This document shows positions 17,623 through 26,201 of a stretch of DNA of 64,000 nucleotides, piece after piece; the stretch's first letter is position 1; every line of letters begins with the position of its first letter. Location of the stretch: contig JAILIM010000094.1 of the NCBI GenBank assembly GCA_024695285.1, positions 15,417-79,416 on the forward strand. The letters run 5' to 3'. The stretch comes from Bacteroidales bacterium (GTDB lineage Bacteria; Bacteroidota; Bacteroidia; Bacteroidales; UBA932). Below the pieces are notes generated by a model. That model searched no databases. It worked only from the letters and a program-made list of their open reading frames with translations, and was not told the DNA's origin. The translations under genes were made by a program, and so were the position numbers.

Positions 17623-18036
17623 TCTCCATTCCGCAGGCGTGCATCCTGCGATTTCCCTGAACTGCCTCCTGAAGTTGCTCTTGTCGCCGATTCCGACCTG
17701 CTCGCCTATGAGGTTGGCAGGGGTCTCGCGGTTTTCAAGCAACAGTCTTTTGGCCTCTTCTATCCTTAATTCTTTTCTCCACTGAAGGAAGTTTTTACCG
17801 CACAGGGACCATGTATATGATCCCAGTTCTTCTCGGGTGATTCCCATGGAGTCCGCGACCTGTTTCATGGTGAGGTTTTCCGCCCATTTCTTGTCGAGAA
17901 CCCACCGGCTCATCCTGTCCGCGAGTTGTTTGCTCGCGGGGCTGATTGTTTTAGTGTTAGGCGCACAGGCTATCTTGCGCAGGAAAAATGCGCTGATTTT
18001 GCCCATGATTTGCCAGTAAATCGTGTTTTTTTTCAT
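17611..18036 (-). CDS. Short AraC-type helix-turn-helix protein
   Basis: The 141-aa protein consists almost only of an AraC-family DNA-binding region: the first HTH near LTMKQVADSMGITREELGSY and the second ending RRQFREIAGCTPAEWR, close to the family signature. No ligand-binding or receiver domain is attached, so it acts either constitutively or through a partner. The basic N-terminus (MKKNTIYWQIMGK) has no recognisable domain. It diverges from ffh, with 29 nt between starts. Targets are unknown. Confidence 0.72.
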   Translation of the reverse strand: MKKNTIYWQIMGKISAFFLRKIACAPNTKTISPASKQLADRMSRWVLDKKWAENLTMKQVADSMGITREELGSYTWSLCGKNFLQWRKELRIEEAKRLLLENRETPANLIGEQVGIGDKSNFRRQFREIAGCTPAEWRLKN

Positions 18037-18043
18037 ACCTTTG
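18036..18043 (+). promoter_or_regulatory. Candidate -7 element of ffh
   Basis: TACCTTTG matches TAnnTTTG and lies 22 nt before the ffh ATG. A TTTG at 18009-18012 is upstream, but the 23-nt spacer is longer than usual. The box touches the start codon of the divergent AraC-type gene. Confidence 0.45.
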
Positions 18044-18065
18044 GCAATTAATTATTCGATTAATT

Positions 18066-19385
18066 ATGTTTGAGAATCTGTCCGACAGACTGGAACGATC
18101 CTTCAAGGTTTTGAAGGGCGAAGGTAAGATAACAGAAATAAATATCGCGGAAACCGTAAAGGAAATCCGCAGGGCGCTTCTCGATGCCGACGTCAGCTAC
18201 ATGGTCGCCAAGGATTTCTGCGACCGCGTCAAGAAAAAAGCATTGGGTTCCAACGTCCTGACCGCCGTCAAGCCGCAGCAGATGATGGTGAAGATCGTCC
18301 ACGATGAACTGGCCGACTTCATGGGCTCCGAGCAGGTCGAAATCAACATAAAAGGCAGTCCCGCGGTGGTTCTGGTGGCCGGTTTGAACGGTTCCGGTAA
18401 GACCACTTTCTCCGGAAAACTGGCTCTCCATCTGAAGAGCAAGAAAGGCAGGAAGGTCCTGCTTGCGGCCTGCGACACGTTCCGTCCGGCTGCCATCGAG
18501 CAGCTCAAGACCCTGGGCGAACAGGGCGGGGTGACAGTCTACAGCGAGGAAGGGGAGAAGGATCCCGTCAAGGTGGCTAAAGGGGCCGTGGCGAAGGCCA
18601 GGGCCGAAGGCTACAACGTCGTCGTTGTTGATACCGCCGGCCGCCTGGTCGTGGACAAGGAACTGATGGATGAGATTTCGCTTCTACATTCTTCCCTGAA
18701 TCCGGACGAGACTCTTTTCGTCGTGGATGCCATGACCGGCCAGGATGCCGTGGAGAGCGCCAAGGCCTTCAATGCGGCGATCGACTACGACGGTGTGGTC
18801 CTGACCAAGATGGACGGTGACACCAGAGGCGGTGCCGCCCTTTCCATAAAGGCAGTCACCGGCAAACCCATCAAATTCGTCAGCACCGGCGAAAAGATGG
18901 AAGCTCTTGATATTTTCTATCCGGCCCGTGTTGCAGACCGTATCCTCGGTATGGGCGACGTCGTTTCCCTGGTCGAAAAAGCGCAGGAGCAGTTCGATGA
19001 GAAACAAGCTAGAGAGCTGCATAAGAAGATAGCCCGCAACCAGTTTACTATCAATGATTTCTATGAGCAGCTCAAGCAGGTTCAGAAGATGGGTAACGTC
19101 AAGGATCTGGCAGGCATGCTCCCAGGCATGGACAAGGCCCTGAAAGACGTCGATATTCCGGACGATGCGTTCAAGCCAACCGAGGCGATTATCCAATCCA
19201 TGACGCCCTATGAGAAGGAGCATCCGGAGTGCATCAACGGCTCCCGGCGCCAGCGGATCGCGAAAGGCTCCGGCACCTCCCTGGCCGATGTCAACAAGCT
19301 GATCAAACAGTTTGAACAGACGCGAAAAATGATGAAAATGGCAATGGACGGTTCGCTCCGCCAGAGATTAAAAGGTTTCCGTTAG
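18066..19385 (+). CDS. ffh: Signal recognition particle protein Ffh
   Basis: Ffh binds 4.5S RNA and signal sequences to target membrane proteins to FtsY and SecYEG. The 439-aa protein has the N domain, the GTPase domain (G1 GLNGSGKTTFSGKL near 106, DTAGRL near 190, TKMDGDTRGGAALS near 248) and the methionine-rich M domain (LKQVQKMGNVKDLAGMLPGM; GSRRQRIAKGSGTS is the RNA-binding signature). The length is normal. It stands alone, flanked by candidate promoters, and the EPS operon starts 48 nt downstream. Confidence 0.96.
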   Translation: MFENLSDRLERSFKVLKGEGKITEINIAETVKEIRRALLDADVSYMVAKDFCDRVKKKALGSNVLTAVKPQQMMVKIVHDELADFMGSEQVEINIKGSPAVVLVAGLNGSGKTTFSGKLALHLKSKKGRKVLLAACDTFRPAAIEQLKTLGEQGGVTVYSEEGEKDPVKVAKGAVAKARAEGYNVVVVDTAGRLVVDKELMDEISLLHSSLNPDETLFVVDAMTGQDAVESAKAFNAAIDYDGVVLTKMDGDTRGGAALSIKAVTGKPIKFVSTGEKMEALDIFYPARVADRILGMGDVVSLVEKAQEQFDEKQARELHKKIARNQFTINDFYEQLKQVQKMGNVKDLAGMLPGMDKALKDVDIPDDAFKPTEAIIQSMTPYEKEHPECINGSRRQRIAKGSGTSLADVNKLIKQFEQTRKMMKMAMDGSLRQRLKGFR

Positions 19386-19413
19386 GAAATCTTTTTTTTT
19401 TTCTGTACATTTG
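19382..19413 (+). promoter_or_regulatory. Candidate promoter of the EPS operon
   Basis: TACATTTG at 19406-19413 matches the -7 consensus. TTAG at 19382-19385 (20-nt spacer) is a one-mismatch -33 and coincides with the ffh stop codon. The first EPS gene starts at 19434. Nearly all the 25-kb operon lacks other obvious promoters. Confidence 0.55.
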
Positions 19414-19433
19414 TAAACTTTAGTAAAGAAAAG

Positions 19434-20123
19434 ATGGGTTTGTTCAACAGAAGTATGAAAGTCTCTGCCGCCGGCCTGATGCAGGGCCGCACGGAGTGGC
19501 ACTGCCATATTCTTCCCGGTGTCGATGACGGTTTCAGGGAGATGGAAGATTCCCTGGCCGCCCTTGCCCGTTACGAAGAGATAGGGTACAGGGAAGTCTG
19601 GCTGACTCCGCACATCATGGAAGACATACCCAACCGCACCTCCGCCTTGAAGGAGCGCTTCATTGAACTGACCGCCGCCTACCACGGCCGCCTTATTCTG
19701 CATCTGGCTTCCGAGAACATGCTCGACAACCTTTTCGAGGAACGCCTCGATGCCGGTGACCTGCTGCCTTTGCCCGACAGGCGCCTTCTCGTGGAGACAT
19801 CTTTTTTCAACCCTCCCTATGAGATGGACAACACCTTGAATGCCATCAAGTCCAAGGGCTATTTCCCCTTGCTTGCCCATCCCGAGAGGTATATGTACAT
19901 GGATAAGAAGCGCTATGAGCAGCTGAAGGGCATGGGCATAGAGTTCCAGCTCAATCTCCCCTCGCTGACGGGATCTTATGGCCCGGAGGTGAAAGCCAAG
20001 GCTGAGCACCTGCTTGAAGCCGGAATGTACAACTACAGCGGCACCGACCTCCACAGGCTCTCCTCCCTGGAACACCTGCTGGATGCGGACCTGAAGAAAA
20101 GTATCCTGCGCCTGATTCCTTAG
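19434..20123 (+). CDS. PHP-type tyrosine-protein phosphatase (CpsB/YwqE-like)
   Basis: The 229-aa protein is a metal-dependent phosphatase of the PHP fold that, in relatives, dephosphorylates tyrosine kinases controlling capsule export. Metal ligands are visible as HCHILPGVDDG (residues 23-33), TPHIM, LLAHPERY and SGTDLH. It opens the EPS operon directly before the Wza-like gene, a typical place. No Wzc-type tyrosine kinase is encoded in this window, so its substrate would have to be elsewhere. The stop lies inside the first leader hairpin. Confidence 0.85.
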   Translation: MGLFNRSMKVSAAGLMQGRTEWHCHILPGVDDGFREMEDSLAALARYEEIGYREVWLTPHIMEDIPNRTSALKERFIELTAAYHGRLILHLASENMLDNLFEERLDAGDLLPLPDRRLLVETSFFNPPYEMDNTLNAIKSKGYFPLLAHPERYMYMDKKRYEQLKGMGIEFQLNLPSLTGSYGPEVKAKAEHLLEAGMYNYSGTDLHRLSSLEHLLDADLKKSILRLIP

Positions 20124-20194
20124 TCCGGCGCAGGCCTTTATATTTTGCGGGCACGTCCCGCGCTTTCGCCTGTCGAAACATGTGACAGGCGAAA
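20105..20194 (+). promoter_or_regulatory. Three consecutive hairpins before wza
   Basis: Hairpin A has arms CCTGCGCC (20105-20112) and GGCGCAGG (20127-20134), spans the phosphatase stop codon, and is followed by a T-rich CCTTTATATTTTG. Hairpin B is GCGGG / CCCGC at 20147-20151 and 20157-20161. Hairpin C has perfect 11-nt arms TTTCGCCTGTC (20164-20174) and GACAGGCGAAA (20184-20194) around a 9-nt loop. This 99-nt gap is the widest inside the operon. It could be an attenuator, an RNA-stability or processing element, or an operator (C is palindromic). Confidence 0.55.
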
Positions 20195-20222
20195 ACGGAG
20201 TTGTATTCAAAATCAATCAGAT

Positions 20223-22718
20223 ATGAGTAAAAGAATCATTTTTCTGCTGGTCGCCCTCCTAGCCCTGGGGGCCCAGCAAGCCTTCGCCCAGATGTCTGAC
20301 GAGCAGATCGTTACCTACATCACTGAGGGAATGGGTGCCGGCAAGACCGAACGTCAGATAGGCACGGAACTCCTCGCCAAGGGTGTTACCACCTCCCAGT
20401 TGCAGCGTCTGTTCAAGGCCTACAAGAGCGGCAACCTGAACGTTGCGGACACGAATGTCCTGCCTTCCAACAAACTCGGCACGACTACCAAGGAGAGAAA
20501 GAATGCCGTCGAAGAAGCTTCCGATTCGATGACTCCGACGGCTACCAATGTGTCCGACGGTTCGATGACCAAGAAGGTGAAGAAAATGACGGATGGTGAA
20601 GATACCGATGAAGAAGCACCCGAGGAGAATGTCGATCCGCTCGTCGATGCCAATGGCGAAAAGGTTATCTTTGGCCATAATGTCTTTTCTTCCAAGACAT
20701 TGTCGTTCGAACCCAATGTCAATGCCGCCACGCCGGAAGACTATGTGCTGGGCCCGGGAGATGTCGTGATAATCGATATCTGGGGCCTCAATGAGGCGAA
20801 TATAACCCAGCAGATATCTCCCGAAGGCCGGATTTTCATTTCTCAGGTCGGCCCTCTGCAGCTTGGAGGACTGACCGTGAAGGAGGCGAAGGGTAAAGCC
20901 AAGACGGCACTGTCCAAGATTTATTCGTCCCTGAAGAGCGGATCTTCAAAGATGAGCCTGGTACTCGGTGATATGCGCTCCATCCAGGTCAATATACTTG
21001 GTGAGGTCACCAATCCCGGTACCTACAGGTTATCCTCTTTCACGACCCTGTTCAATGCTCTGTACAGGGCAGGAGGCGTCACGCCTATAGGCTCTTTGCG
21101 TAATGTCAAAGTGGTCCGTGGCGGTGAGGTTTTTGCCGAAGTGGATATCTACCAGTACCTCTTTAACGGCAAGCTTGACCTGAACGTGCCTCTTAAGGAA
21201 GACGACGTGGTTCTTGTTCCCGCTTACCAGTCCCTGGTCAGTATCACCGGAGCCATCAAGCGCCCGATGTTCTATGAAATGAAAGAAGGCGAGACGGTGG
21301 ACAAACTTATCGGCTATGCCGGAGGTTTTGCCGGCAATGCCAGCAAAGACGAAGTCGGCGTGGAGCGGAATGACGGCCGCATCAACAAGATGTACACTGT
21401 GTCTTCCGACAAATTCTCCGGCTTTGCGCTCATTGACGGCGACGCCGTGCTGGTGAGCGGAAGCGAAGTGGAGGTTTTCGCCAACCGTGTCGAGGTCAAG
21501 GGAGCTGTCTACCGTCCCGGCAAGTTTGAAATCGGCGGAGACATAGCCACCGTCGGACAGCTCGTGGCACACGCGGGCGGTGTGATGGAAGACGCTTTCC
21601 TGAACAGGGCTCAGATCATACGCGAGAAGGCTGACCGTTCGATTGAACTCGTGCCTGTGCCGCTCAAGGGCATTTTGGAGGGGACTGTCGAAGACATAGT
21701 GCTGAAGCGTGGCGATGTGCTTGTCGTGTCGAATATCAACGAGATTGAGCCCAAGGGCGATATTGTCGTCACCGGTTACGTTGCAAATCCCGGTAAGTAT
21801 CAGTATGCCGAGCATACGACGGTTGAAGACATCATACTTGTTGCCGGCGGCCTGGTCGAGGGCGCTTCATCTGCCAAGGTGGACATTGCCCGCCGTATCG
21901 ATGTGTCTTCCAGTACGGCTGCGAGCGATACCCTTGCCCAGGTATTCTCGGTTTCCATAAAGGATGGCCTGATGGAAGAGGGGAGCGGCGGATTCGAACT
22001 GATGCCCAACGACGTGGTGTCCGTGCGCCGCAGTCCTACCTACATCGAACAGAGGAATGTGACTATCACCGGTGAGGTGACCTTCCCCGGTCAGTACACT
22101 TTGATCGCCAACAACGAGCGCGTATCCGACCTGATGAAACGTGCGGGCGGCGCCACTCCCAACGGCAACGTCCACGGCGCCATGCTCAAGCGCAAGATCA
22201 ACCAGTATGAGCGGAACGTGCGCAATGCAATGGCCCGTATCGTGACCCAGAGCAGGTCGAGCAGCGACTCGCTGGATGTCAACAAGCTTAAGGTTTCTGA
22301 AGTGTACACCGTGGGTCTGGAACTGGACAAGGCGATGGAACATCCCGGCTCCGACTACGACATGATACTGCGCGACGGCGATGAACTCATCGTCCCGGAA
22401 GCTGCCACGACCGTGCGTATCCAGGGTGAAGTCCTCTATCCCAATACGGTGCACTTCATTTCCGGAAAACCTATCAGGTATTATGTCAACCAGGCCGGTG
22501 GATACAGCAACAGGGCAAGAAGGGCAAAAACCTATGTCGTGTACATGAACGGTACGGTGGCGGTCGGAATAGGTGCCAAACTCGAACCGGGTTGCGAAAT
22601 TGTGGTGCCTGCGAGGTCTGACAAGGACAAGCTTACGACCGGAGAATGGCTGGGCATAGGTACCTCAGCAGCCTCCATCACCACCATGATTGCAACTATT
22701 GTCAACCTGTTTAAATAG
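20223..22718 (+). CDS. Wza-like polysaccharide export outer-membrane protein with about six SLBB domains
   Basis: The 831-aa protein has a signal peptide (residues 1-22, ending AFA-Q), a Ser/Lys/Glu-rich linker, and the poly-export domain (DYVLGPGDVVIIDIWG). At least six SLBB-type units follow, each beginning like VNILGEVTNPGTYRL, VSITGAIKRP, VEVKGAVYRPG, IVVTGYVANPG, VTITGEVTFPG and VRIQGEVLYPN. The C-terminus has a hydrophobic helix (GIGTSAASITTMIATIVNLF) that would cross the outer membrane, as in Wza. Canonical Wza has far fewer SLBB units, so this form would make a long periplasmic tube. The ATG at 20223 is chosen for the signal peptide. Confidence 0.9.
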   Translation: MSKRIIFLLVALLALGAQQAFAQMSDEQIVTYITEGMGAGKTERQIGTELLAKGVTTSQLQRLFKAYKSGNLNVADTNVLPSNKLGTTTKERKNAVEEASDSMTPTATNVSDGSMTKKVKKMTDGEDTDEEAPEENVDPLVDANGEKVIFGHNVFSSKTLSFEPNVNAATPEDYVLGPGDVVIIDIWGLNEANITQQISPEGRIFISQVGPLQLGGLTVKEAKGKAKTALSKIYSSLKSGSSKMSLVLGDMRSIQVNILGEVTNPGTYRLSSFTTLFNALYRAGGVTPIGSLRNVKVVRGGEVFAEVDIYQYLFNGKLDLNVPLKEDDVVLVPAYQSLVSITGAIKRPMFYEMKEGETVDKLIGYAGGFAGNASKDEVGVERNDGRINKMYTVSSDKFSGFALIDGDAVLVSGSEVEVFANRVEVKGAVYRPGKFEIGGDIATVGQLVAHAGGVMEDAFLNRAQIIREKADRSIELVPVPLKGILEGTVEDIVLKRGDVLVVSNINEIEPKGDIVVTGYVANPGKYQYAEHTTVEDIILVAGGLVEGASSAKVDIARRIDVSSSTAASDTLAQVFSVSIKDGLMEEGSGGFELMPNDVVSVRRSPTYIEQRNVTITGEVTFPGQYTLIANNERVSDLMKRAGGATPNGNVHGAMLKRKINQYERNVRNAMARIVTQSRSSSDSLDVNKLKVSEVYTVGLELDKAMEHPGSDYDMILRDGDELIVPEAATTVRIQGEVLYPNTVHFISGKPIRYYVNQAGGYSNRARRAKTYVVYMNGTVAVGIGAKLEPGCEIVVPARSDKDKLTTGEWLGIGTSAASITTMIATIVNLFK

Positions 22719-22726
22719 AGACGATT

Positions 22727-23848
22727 ATGATAGAAGATAACGAATATACCGAGATTCCGTACAAAAAAGCATCTCCCATCGATATCAAGGGACTGATTAG
22801 GAAGGTCCTAAAAAGCTGGAAGACGATTCTGATATGGATGCTGGTGGCGGGTGCCATAGGCGTATTCATCGGGTTCTGCTCTCCGAAAATATACACGGTC
22901 ACTTCCAAACTATCTCCGGAACTGACCACCAGGGTGAGCAGCAACAGCCTGAGCTCCCTGGCAAGCATGGCCGGCGTGAACATATCGAACCTGACCGGGA
23001 ATTCCGATGCCATGCGTCCGGACCTATATCCGGAAATCATTTCATCCGTCCCTTTCCTTGTCGACTTGTTTGAAGTTCCCGTGCAGATCGTGGAAAAGAA
23101 AGACACGATCAATACCAGCTATTACGACTATATCGAGAATCATCAGAAAAGGGCATGGTGGTCCGTTGTGATGGGGTGGCCTTTCGATGTTCTGAACTGG
23201 GCAAAGGGTCTTGTCAGTCCCGAGGAGGAAGAGGAGGAGGAAGATCCCGTGAATCCTGACGTGGATTCCTACCACCTCACGAAGAAGCAGGACGGTGTGG
23301 TGCGTGCCATAGAGAAGAAGATTTCCGCAACCGTTGACAGGAAGACCTACATGATCACGATAGTGGTTGAAGACCAGGACAAAGTCGTCGCCGCCGACAT
23401 TTCCAGCAGAATAATCGAAAACCTCAAGCGTTATATTACCGCCTACCGTACCGAAAAGGCCCGCCGGGACCTGGAATACTATCAGGGTTTGTACGACGAT
23501 GCCAAGGCAGATTACATGGCTTCGCAGAGGGAGTATGCCTGGTATTTCGACGCCAACCACGGTACGGTCAGCCGCCTGTCACAGGTCAAGACCCTCCAGC
23601 TTCAGAATGAGATGAACCTGAAGTATTCCGTGTATTCAACCGCTTCCCAGCAGCTTGAACTTGCCAAGGCAAAGGTGCAGCAGGAGACTCCGGTGCTGGC
23701 CACCCTCCAGCCCCCGACAGTTCCCCTCAAGGGCCGCCCCAGCAAGGTCCGCCTGCTGATAACATACGCATTCTTCGGTTTCTTCCTATCGCTGGTCTGG
23801 GTGCTCTGGCTTAAGGATGCCCTTGCCGACTTCAAGAAAAAGCCTTGA
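22727..23848 (+). CDS. Wzz-like chain-length determinant (polysaccharide co-polymerase)
   Basis: The 373-aa protein sits in the inner membrane with two TM helices (about 32-51 and near 345-365) around a periplasmic domain with a predicted coiled coil (about 230-310). The proline-rich motif before the second helix (PTVPLKGRPSK) is typical of the family. It sets polymer length with Wzy and links to the Wza channel. It has no C-terminal tyrosine kinase domain, unlike Wzc-type proteins. Odd feature: a run of seven glutamates at residues 166-172 in the periplasmic loop. It overlaps the polymerase gene by 4 nt. Confidence 0.85.
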   Translation: MIEDNEYTEIPYKKASPIDIKGLIRKVLKSWKTILIWMLVAGAIGVFIGFCSPKIYTVTSKLSPELTTRVSSNSLSSLASMAGVNISNLTGNSDAMRPDLYPEIISSVPFLVDLFEVPVQIVEKKDTINTSYYDYIENHQKRAWWSVVMGWPFDVLNWAKGLVSPEEEEEEEDPVNPDVDSYHLTKKQDGVVRAIEKKISATVDRKTYMITIVVEDQDKVVAADISSRIIENLKRYITAYRTEKARRDLEYYQGLYDDAKADYMASQREYAWYFDANHGTVSRLSQVKTLQLQNEMNLKYSVYSTASQQLELAKAKVQQETPVLATLQPPTVPLKGRPSKVRLLITYAFFGFFLSLVWVLWLKDALADFKKKP

Positions 23849-24999
23849 TAGATTTCCCCTATATTCTCCTCATTCTGTTCCTGCTGGCAATGACATTCCT
23901 TAATGCCAGGGACAGGCGGAACGACAACTATTTCTACATAGCTGCCGCCGTGGCTCTCGTGTTCACCGCCCTCAGGGCCCCTGTGGTCGGAGCCGACACG
24001 TATAACTACGTCCGTTTCTTTACCGGGGAGAGTATTAATTATTCTGGCGACAAGCGTGAGTTCGAGCCGCTCTTCACCGCCTACAATTCGGTGATGAAGA
24101 TCCTGCTGTTCCGTAACGGGCTTCTCTACATGATTGTGAATTCCGTACTGACGCTTCTGCCTGTTTATGTGCTGGTCAAGCACAATGCCTACAACAAGCC
24201 ACTGGCCATCCTGATGTTTTTCCTCTCCTCCCTGGGAATGCTGTATTTCGTTGTGCTGAGGCAGTTACTGAGTCTTGCAATCCTGTTGGGAGGTGTGATT
24301 TACATCCAGAAGGACGGCCGCTACAAATGGGCGGTGTTCCTGCTATGCGGCGTGCTGGCCTATTTCATGCACACTTCCGCAATCTACGTGTTCCCGGTAT
24401 ATGTGCTGTGCTATTTCGTACCGATGAAGAACCGTTGGTTCGCAATAGGCCTCATCGTGATCAGCATCATATCGGGTCTCGTCCTGAAGAATCTGGATAT
24501 CATGAAGATGCTCTCGGCCTACGAGTCGCTGAATTTCAGTGCTACGGAGCGTCTGGACGTATATCTGGACGAGGAACTCGTGGACACTTCCGAGTTCAGC
24601 CTTCTGGGTATTCTGAAAAAGTCCATAATCGGTATCTTCGCCTTCCTGTGGATGCCCCGGAAGAAGGTTGGTCACTGGTTCAGCAAGATATACCTTGTGG
24701 GAGTCGTTCTGTCCAATTTCTTCTTCGAGATGCAGCTGGTGGACCGTATGGTGATGGGCTTCAATCTGTTCGGCATTATCTGCATCACCTGGGCATTCGG
24801 TCCGTTGCTGCATAATGCGGAATACAAGATGAAACTGGTCTCTTACGCGGTTGCCGCTTTCATGTGCCTATATATGTCCTTCGGATACGTCCGTGATTGT
24901 ATAAATTACGACCCGACGAATGATATGCGTATGCATCCATATTACTTCTTCTTCCAGGATTACCACGACCATCCTTCAATCAAGTACCATTTCAACTGA
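23845..24999 (+). CDS. EpsG/Wzy-like polysaccharide polymerase
   Basis: The 384-aa protein is very hydrophobic with about ten TM segments. Near residue 50 it has VVGADTYNYVRFF, the acidic G-x-D-x-x-x-Y block typical of EpsG-family polymerases. It would join repeat units on undecaprenyl pyrophosphate at the periplasmic face. The likely start is a TTG at 23845 overlapping the previous stop (TTGA), so translation is coupled. No ATG lies near the N-terminus. Confidence 0.78.
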   Translation: MIDFPYILLILFLLAMTFLNARDRRNDNYFYIAAAVALVFTALRAPVVGADTYNYVRFFTGESINYSGDKREFEPLFTAYNSVMKILLFRNGLLYMIVNSVLTLLPVYVLVKHNAYNKPLAILMFFLSSLGMLYFVVLRQLLSLAILLGGVIYIQKDGRYKWAVFLLCGVLAYFMHTSAIYVFPVYVLCYFVPMKNRWFAIGLIVISIISGLVLKNLDIMKMLSAYESLNFSATERLDVYLDEELVDTSEFSLLGILKKSIIGIFAFLWMPRKKVGHWFSKIYLVGVVLSNFFFEMQLVDRMVMGFNLFGIICITWAFGPLLHNAEYKMKLVSYAVAAFMCLYMSFGYVRDCINYDPTNDMRMHPYYFFFQDYHDHPSIKYHFN

Positions 25000-26201
25000 T
25001 GCAGGTTCTTCATATAAACATGTCCCGCAGGGCCGGGGGTGCTTCTATCGCAGCATTCCGCCACAGTGAGGCTATGCGCAGGGCTGGGGTGTCATCAGAT
25101 ATGCTGACCCTGGATGAACTGATTGAAGGAAAGCCTTTGAGGGCATTGGCCTACAGGGCGGAACGCTGGTTCCGCTTTAAGGTCAACGGCCTTTACGGCG
25201 TGTTTGGCTCCTTCGGTTTCATGTGGTCCGGCTTCCGTGTGGATCGTCATCCGAAGGTCCTGGCTGCAGATGTGATTTATCTTCACTGGGTTGATGACGG
25301 CCTGCTGAGCGTGAGGTCGTTGGAATGCCTTCTGAAACTTGGCAAGCCGGTGTACTGGTTCATGCATGACATGCTTCCGGTGACGGGAGGATGCCATTAC
25401 TCGATGGACTGTAAAAAGTACTGCACGGCCTGTTCGGATTGTCCGTTGCTGAAGCGTCGGTATCTGCCGGACATAGTGGCATGCTCTTTCGGCAGGAAAC
25501 TCCGCCGCTGGGGAGCTTATTCCAACCTGTCTTTCCTTGCTCCAAGCAACTGGCTGGCCGGATGTGCGTCCTCCAGTGCCATTGGAGCGGGCCATTCCGT
25601 CGCAGTGTGTCCGAACCTTATTGACACGGAAGTGTTCAAGCCTGGCGACAAGCAGGCGGCCAAGTCGTTTTATTTCGGAGACGATGTACGGAAGGTCATA
25701 CTCTTCGGCGCCGAAGCAGTCAACAATCCCTACAAGGGCTGGGATTATATGCTAAAATGCCTGTTTTCCCTTGACCCTTCTGAATATGTGTGCCTTGTGC
25801 TCGGGCAGAACGACCGCATCATCAGGGAATCGGTTCCGGTCCACACCGTGTTCACCGGAAGGCTTGATTCTGAAGAGGATATCATAAGGGTTTATCGTGC
25901 TGCTGACGTTTTTGTGACGCCGACACTGGCGGACAATTTCCCCAACGTTCTGCTTGAGGCCATGGCCTGCGGACTTCCTTGCGTCGGATTTGATTCCGGC
26001 GGCGTACGGGACCTGATACGCCACATGATTACGGGTTATCTCTCCGTACGTTGCGATGCAGCGGACCTTAAGGCCGGTGTGGAATGGCTAACCGGTGATC
26101 CTTCACGATATGAATCCCTTTCCCTGGCGGCACGGGAGTATGTTGCCGGCCATTATTCATACGGCCAGTGTGCCGTCGTGCATAAAGAACTGAATATATG
26201 A
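24999..26201 (+). CDS. Glycosyltransferase family 4
   Basis: The 400-aa protein has a GT-B fold. The N-terminal domain starts QVLHINMSRRAGGASIAAF with the glycine-rich acceptor loop. The C-terminal donor-binding domain has TGRLDSEEDIIRVYRAADVFVTPTLADNFPNVLLEAMACGLPCVGFDSGG, including the E-x7-E type motif of retaining GT4 enzymes. A cysteine cluster (CKKYCTACSDC, about 135-145) resembles WcaC-like transferases and might bind metal. Donor and acceptor sugars cannot be read from sequence. It overlaps its neighbours by 1 and 4 nt. Confidence 0.83.
   Translation: MQVLHINMSRRAGGASIAAFRHSEAMRRAGVSSDMLTLDELIEGKPLRALAYRAERWFRFKVNGLYGVFGSFGFMWSGFRVDRHPKVLAADVIYLHWVDDGLLSVRSLECLLKLGKPVYWFMHDMLPVTGGCHYSMDCKKYCTACSDCPLLKRRYLPDIVACSFGRKLRRWGAYSNLSFLAPSNWLAGCASSSAIGAGHSVAVCPNLIDTEVFKPGDKQAAKSFYFGDDVRKVILFGAEAVNNPYKGWDYMLKCLFSLDPSEYVCLVLGQNDRIIRESVPVHTVFTGRLDSEEDIIRVYRAADVFVTPTLADNFPNVLLEAMACGLPCVGFDSGGVRDLIRHMITGYLSVRCDAADLKAGVEWLTGDPSRYESLSLAAREYVAGHYSYGQCAVVHKELNI

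Noticed and set aside
20164..20194. Invertible capsule promoter, as in Bacteroides fragilis
   Set aside because: The inverted repeats are only 9 nt apart, too close to flank a promoter, and no invertase gene is present.
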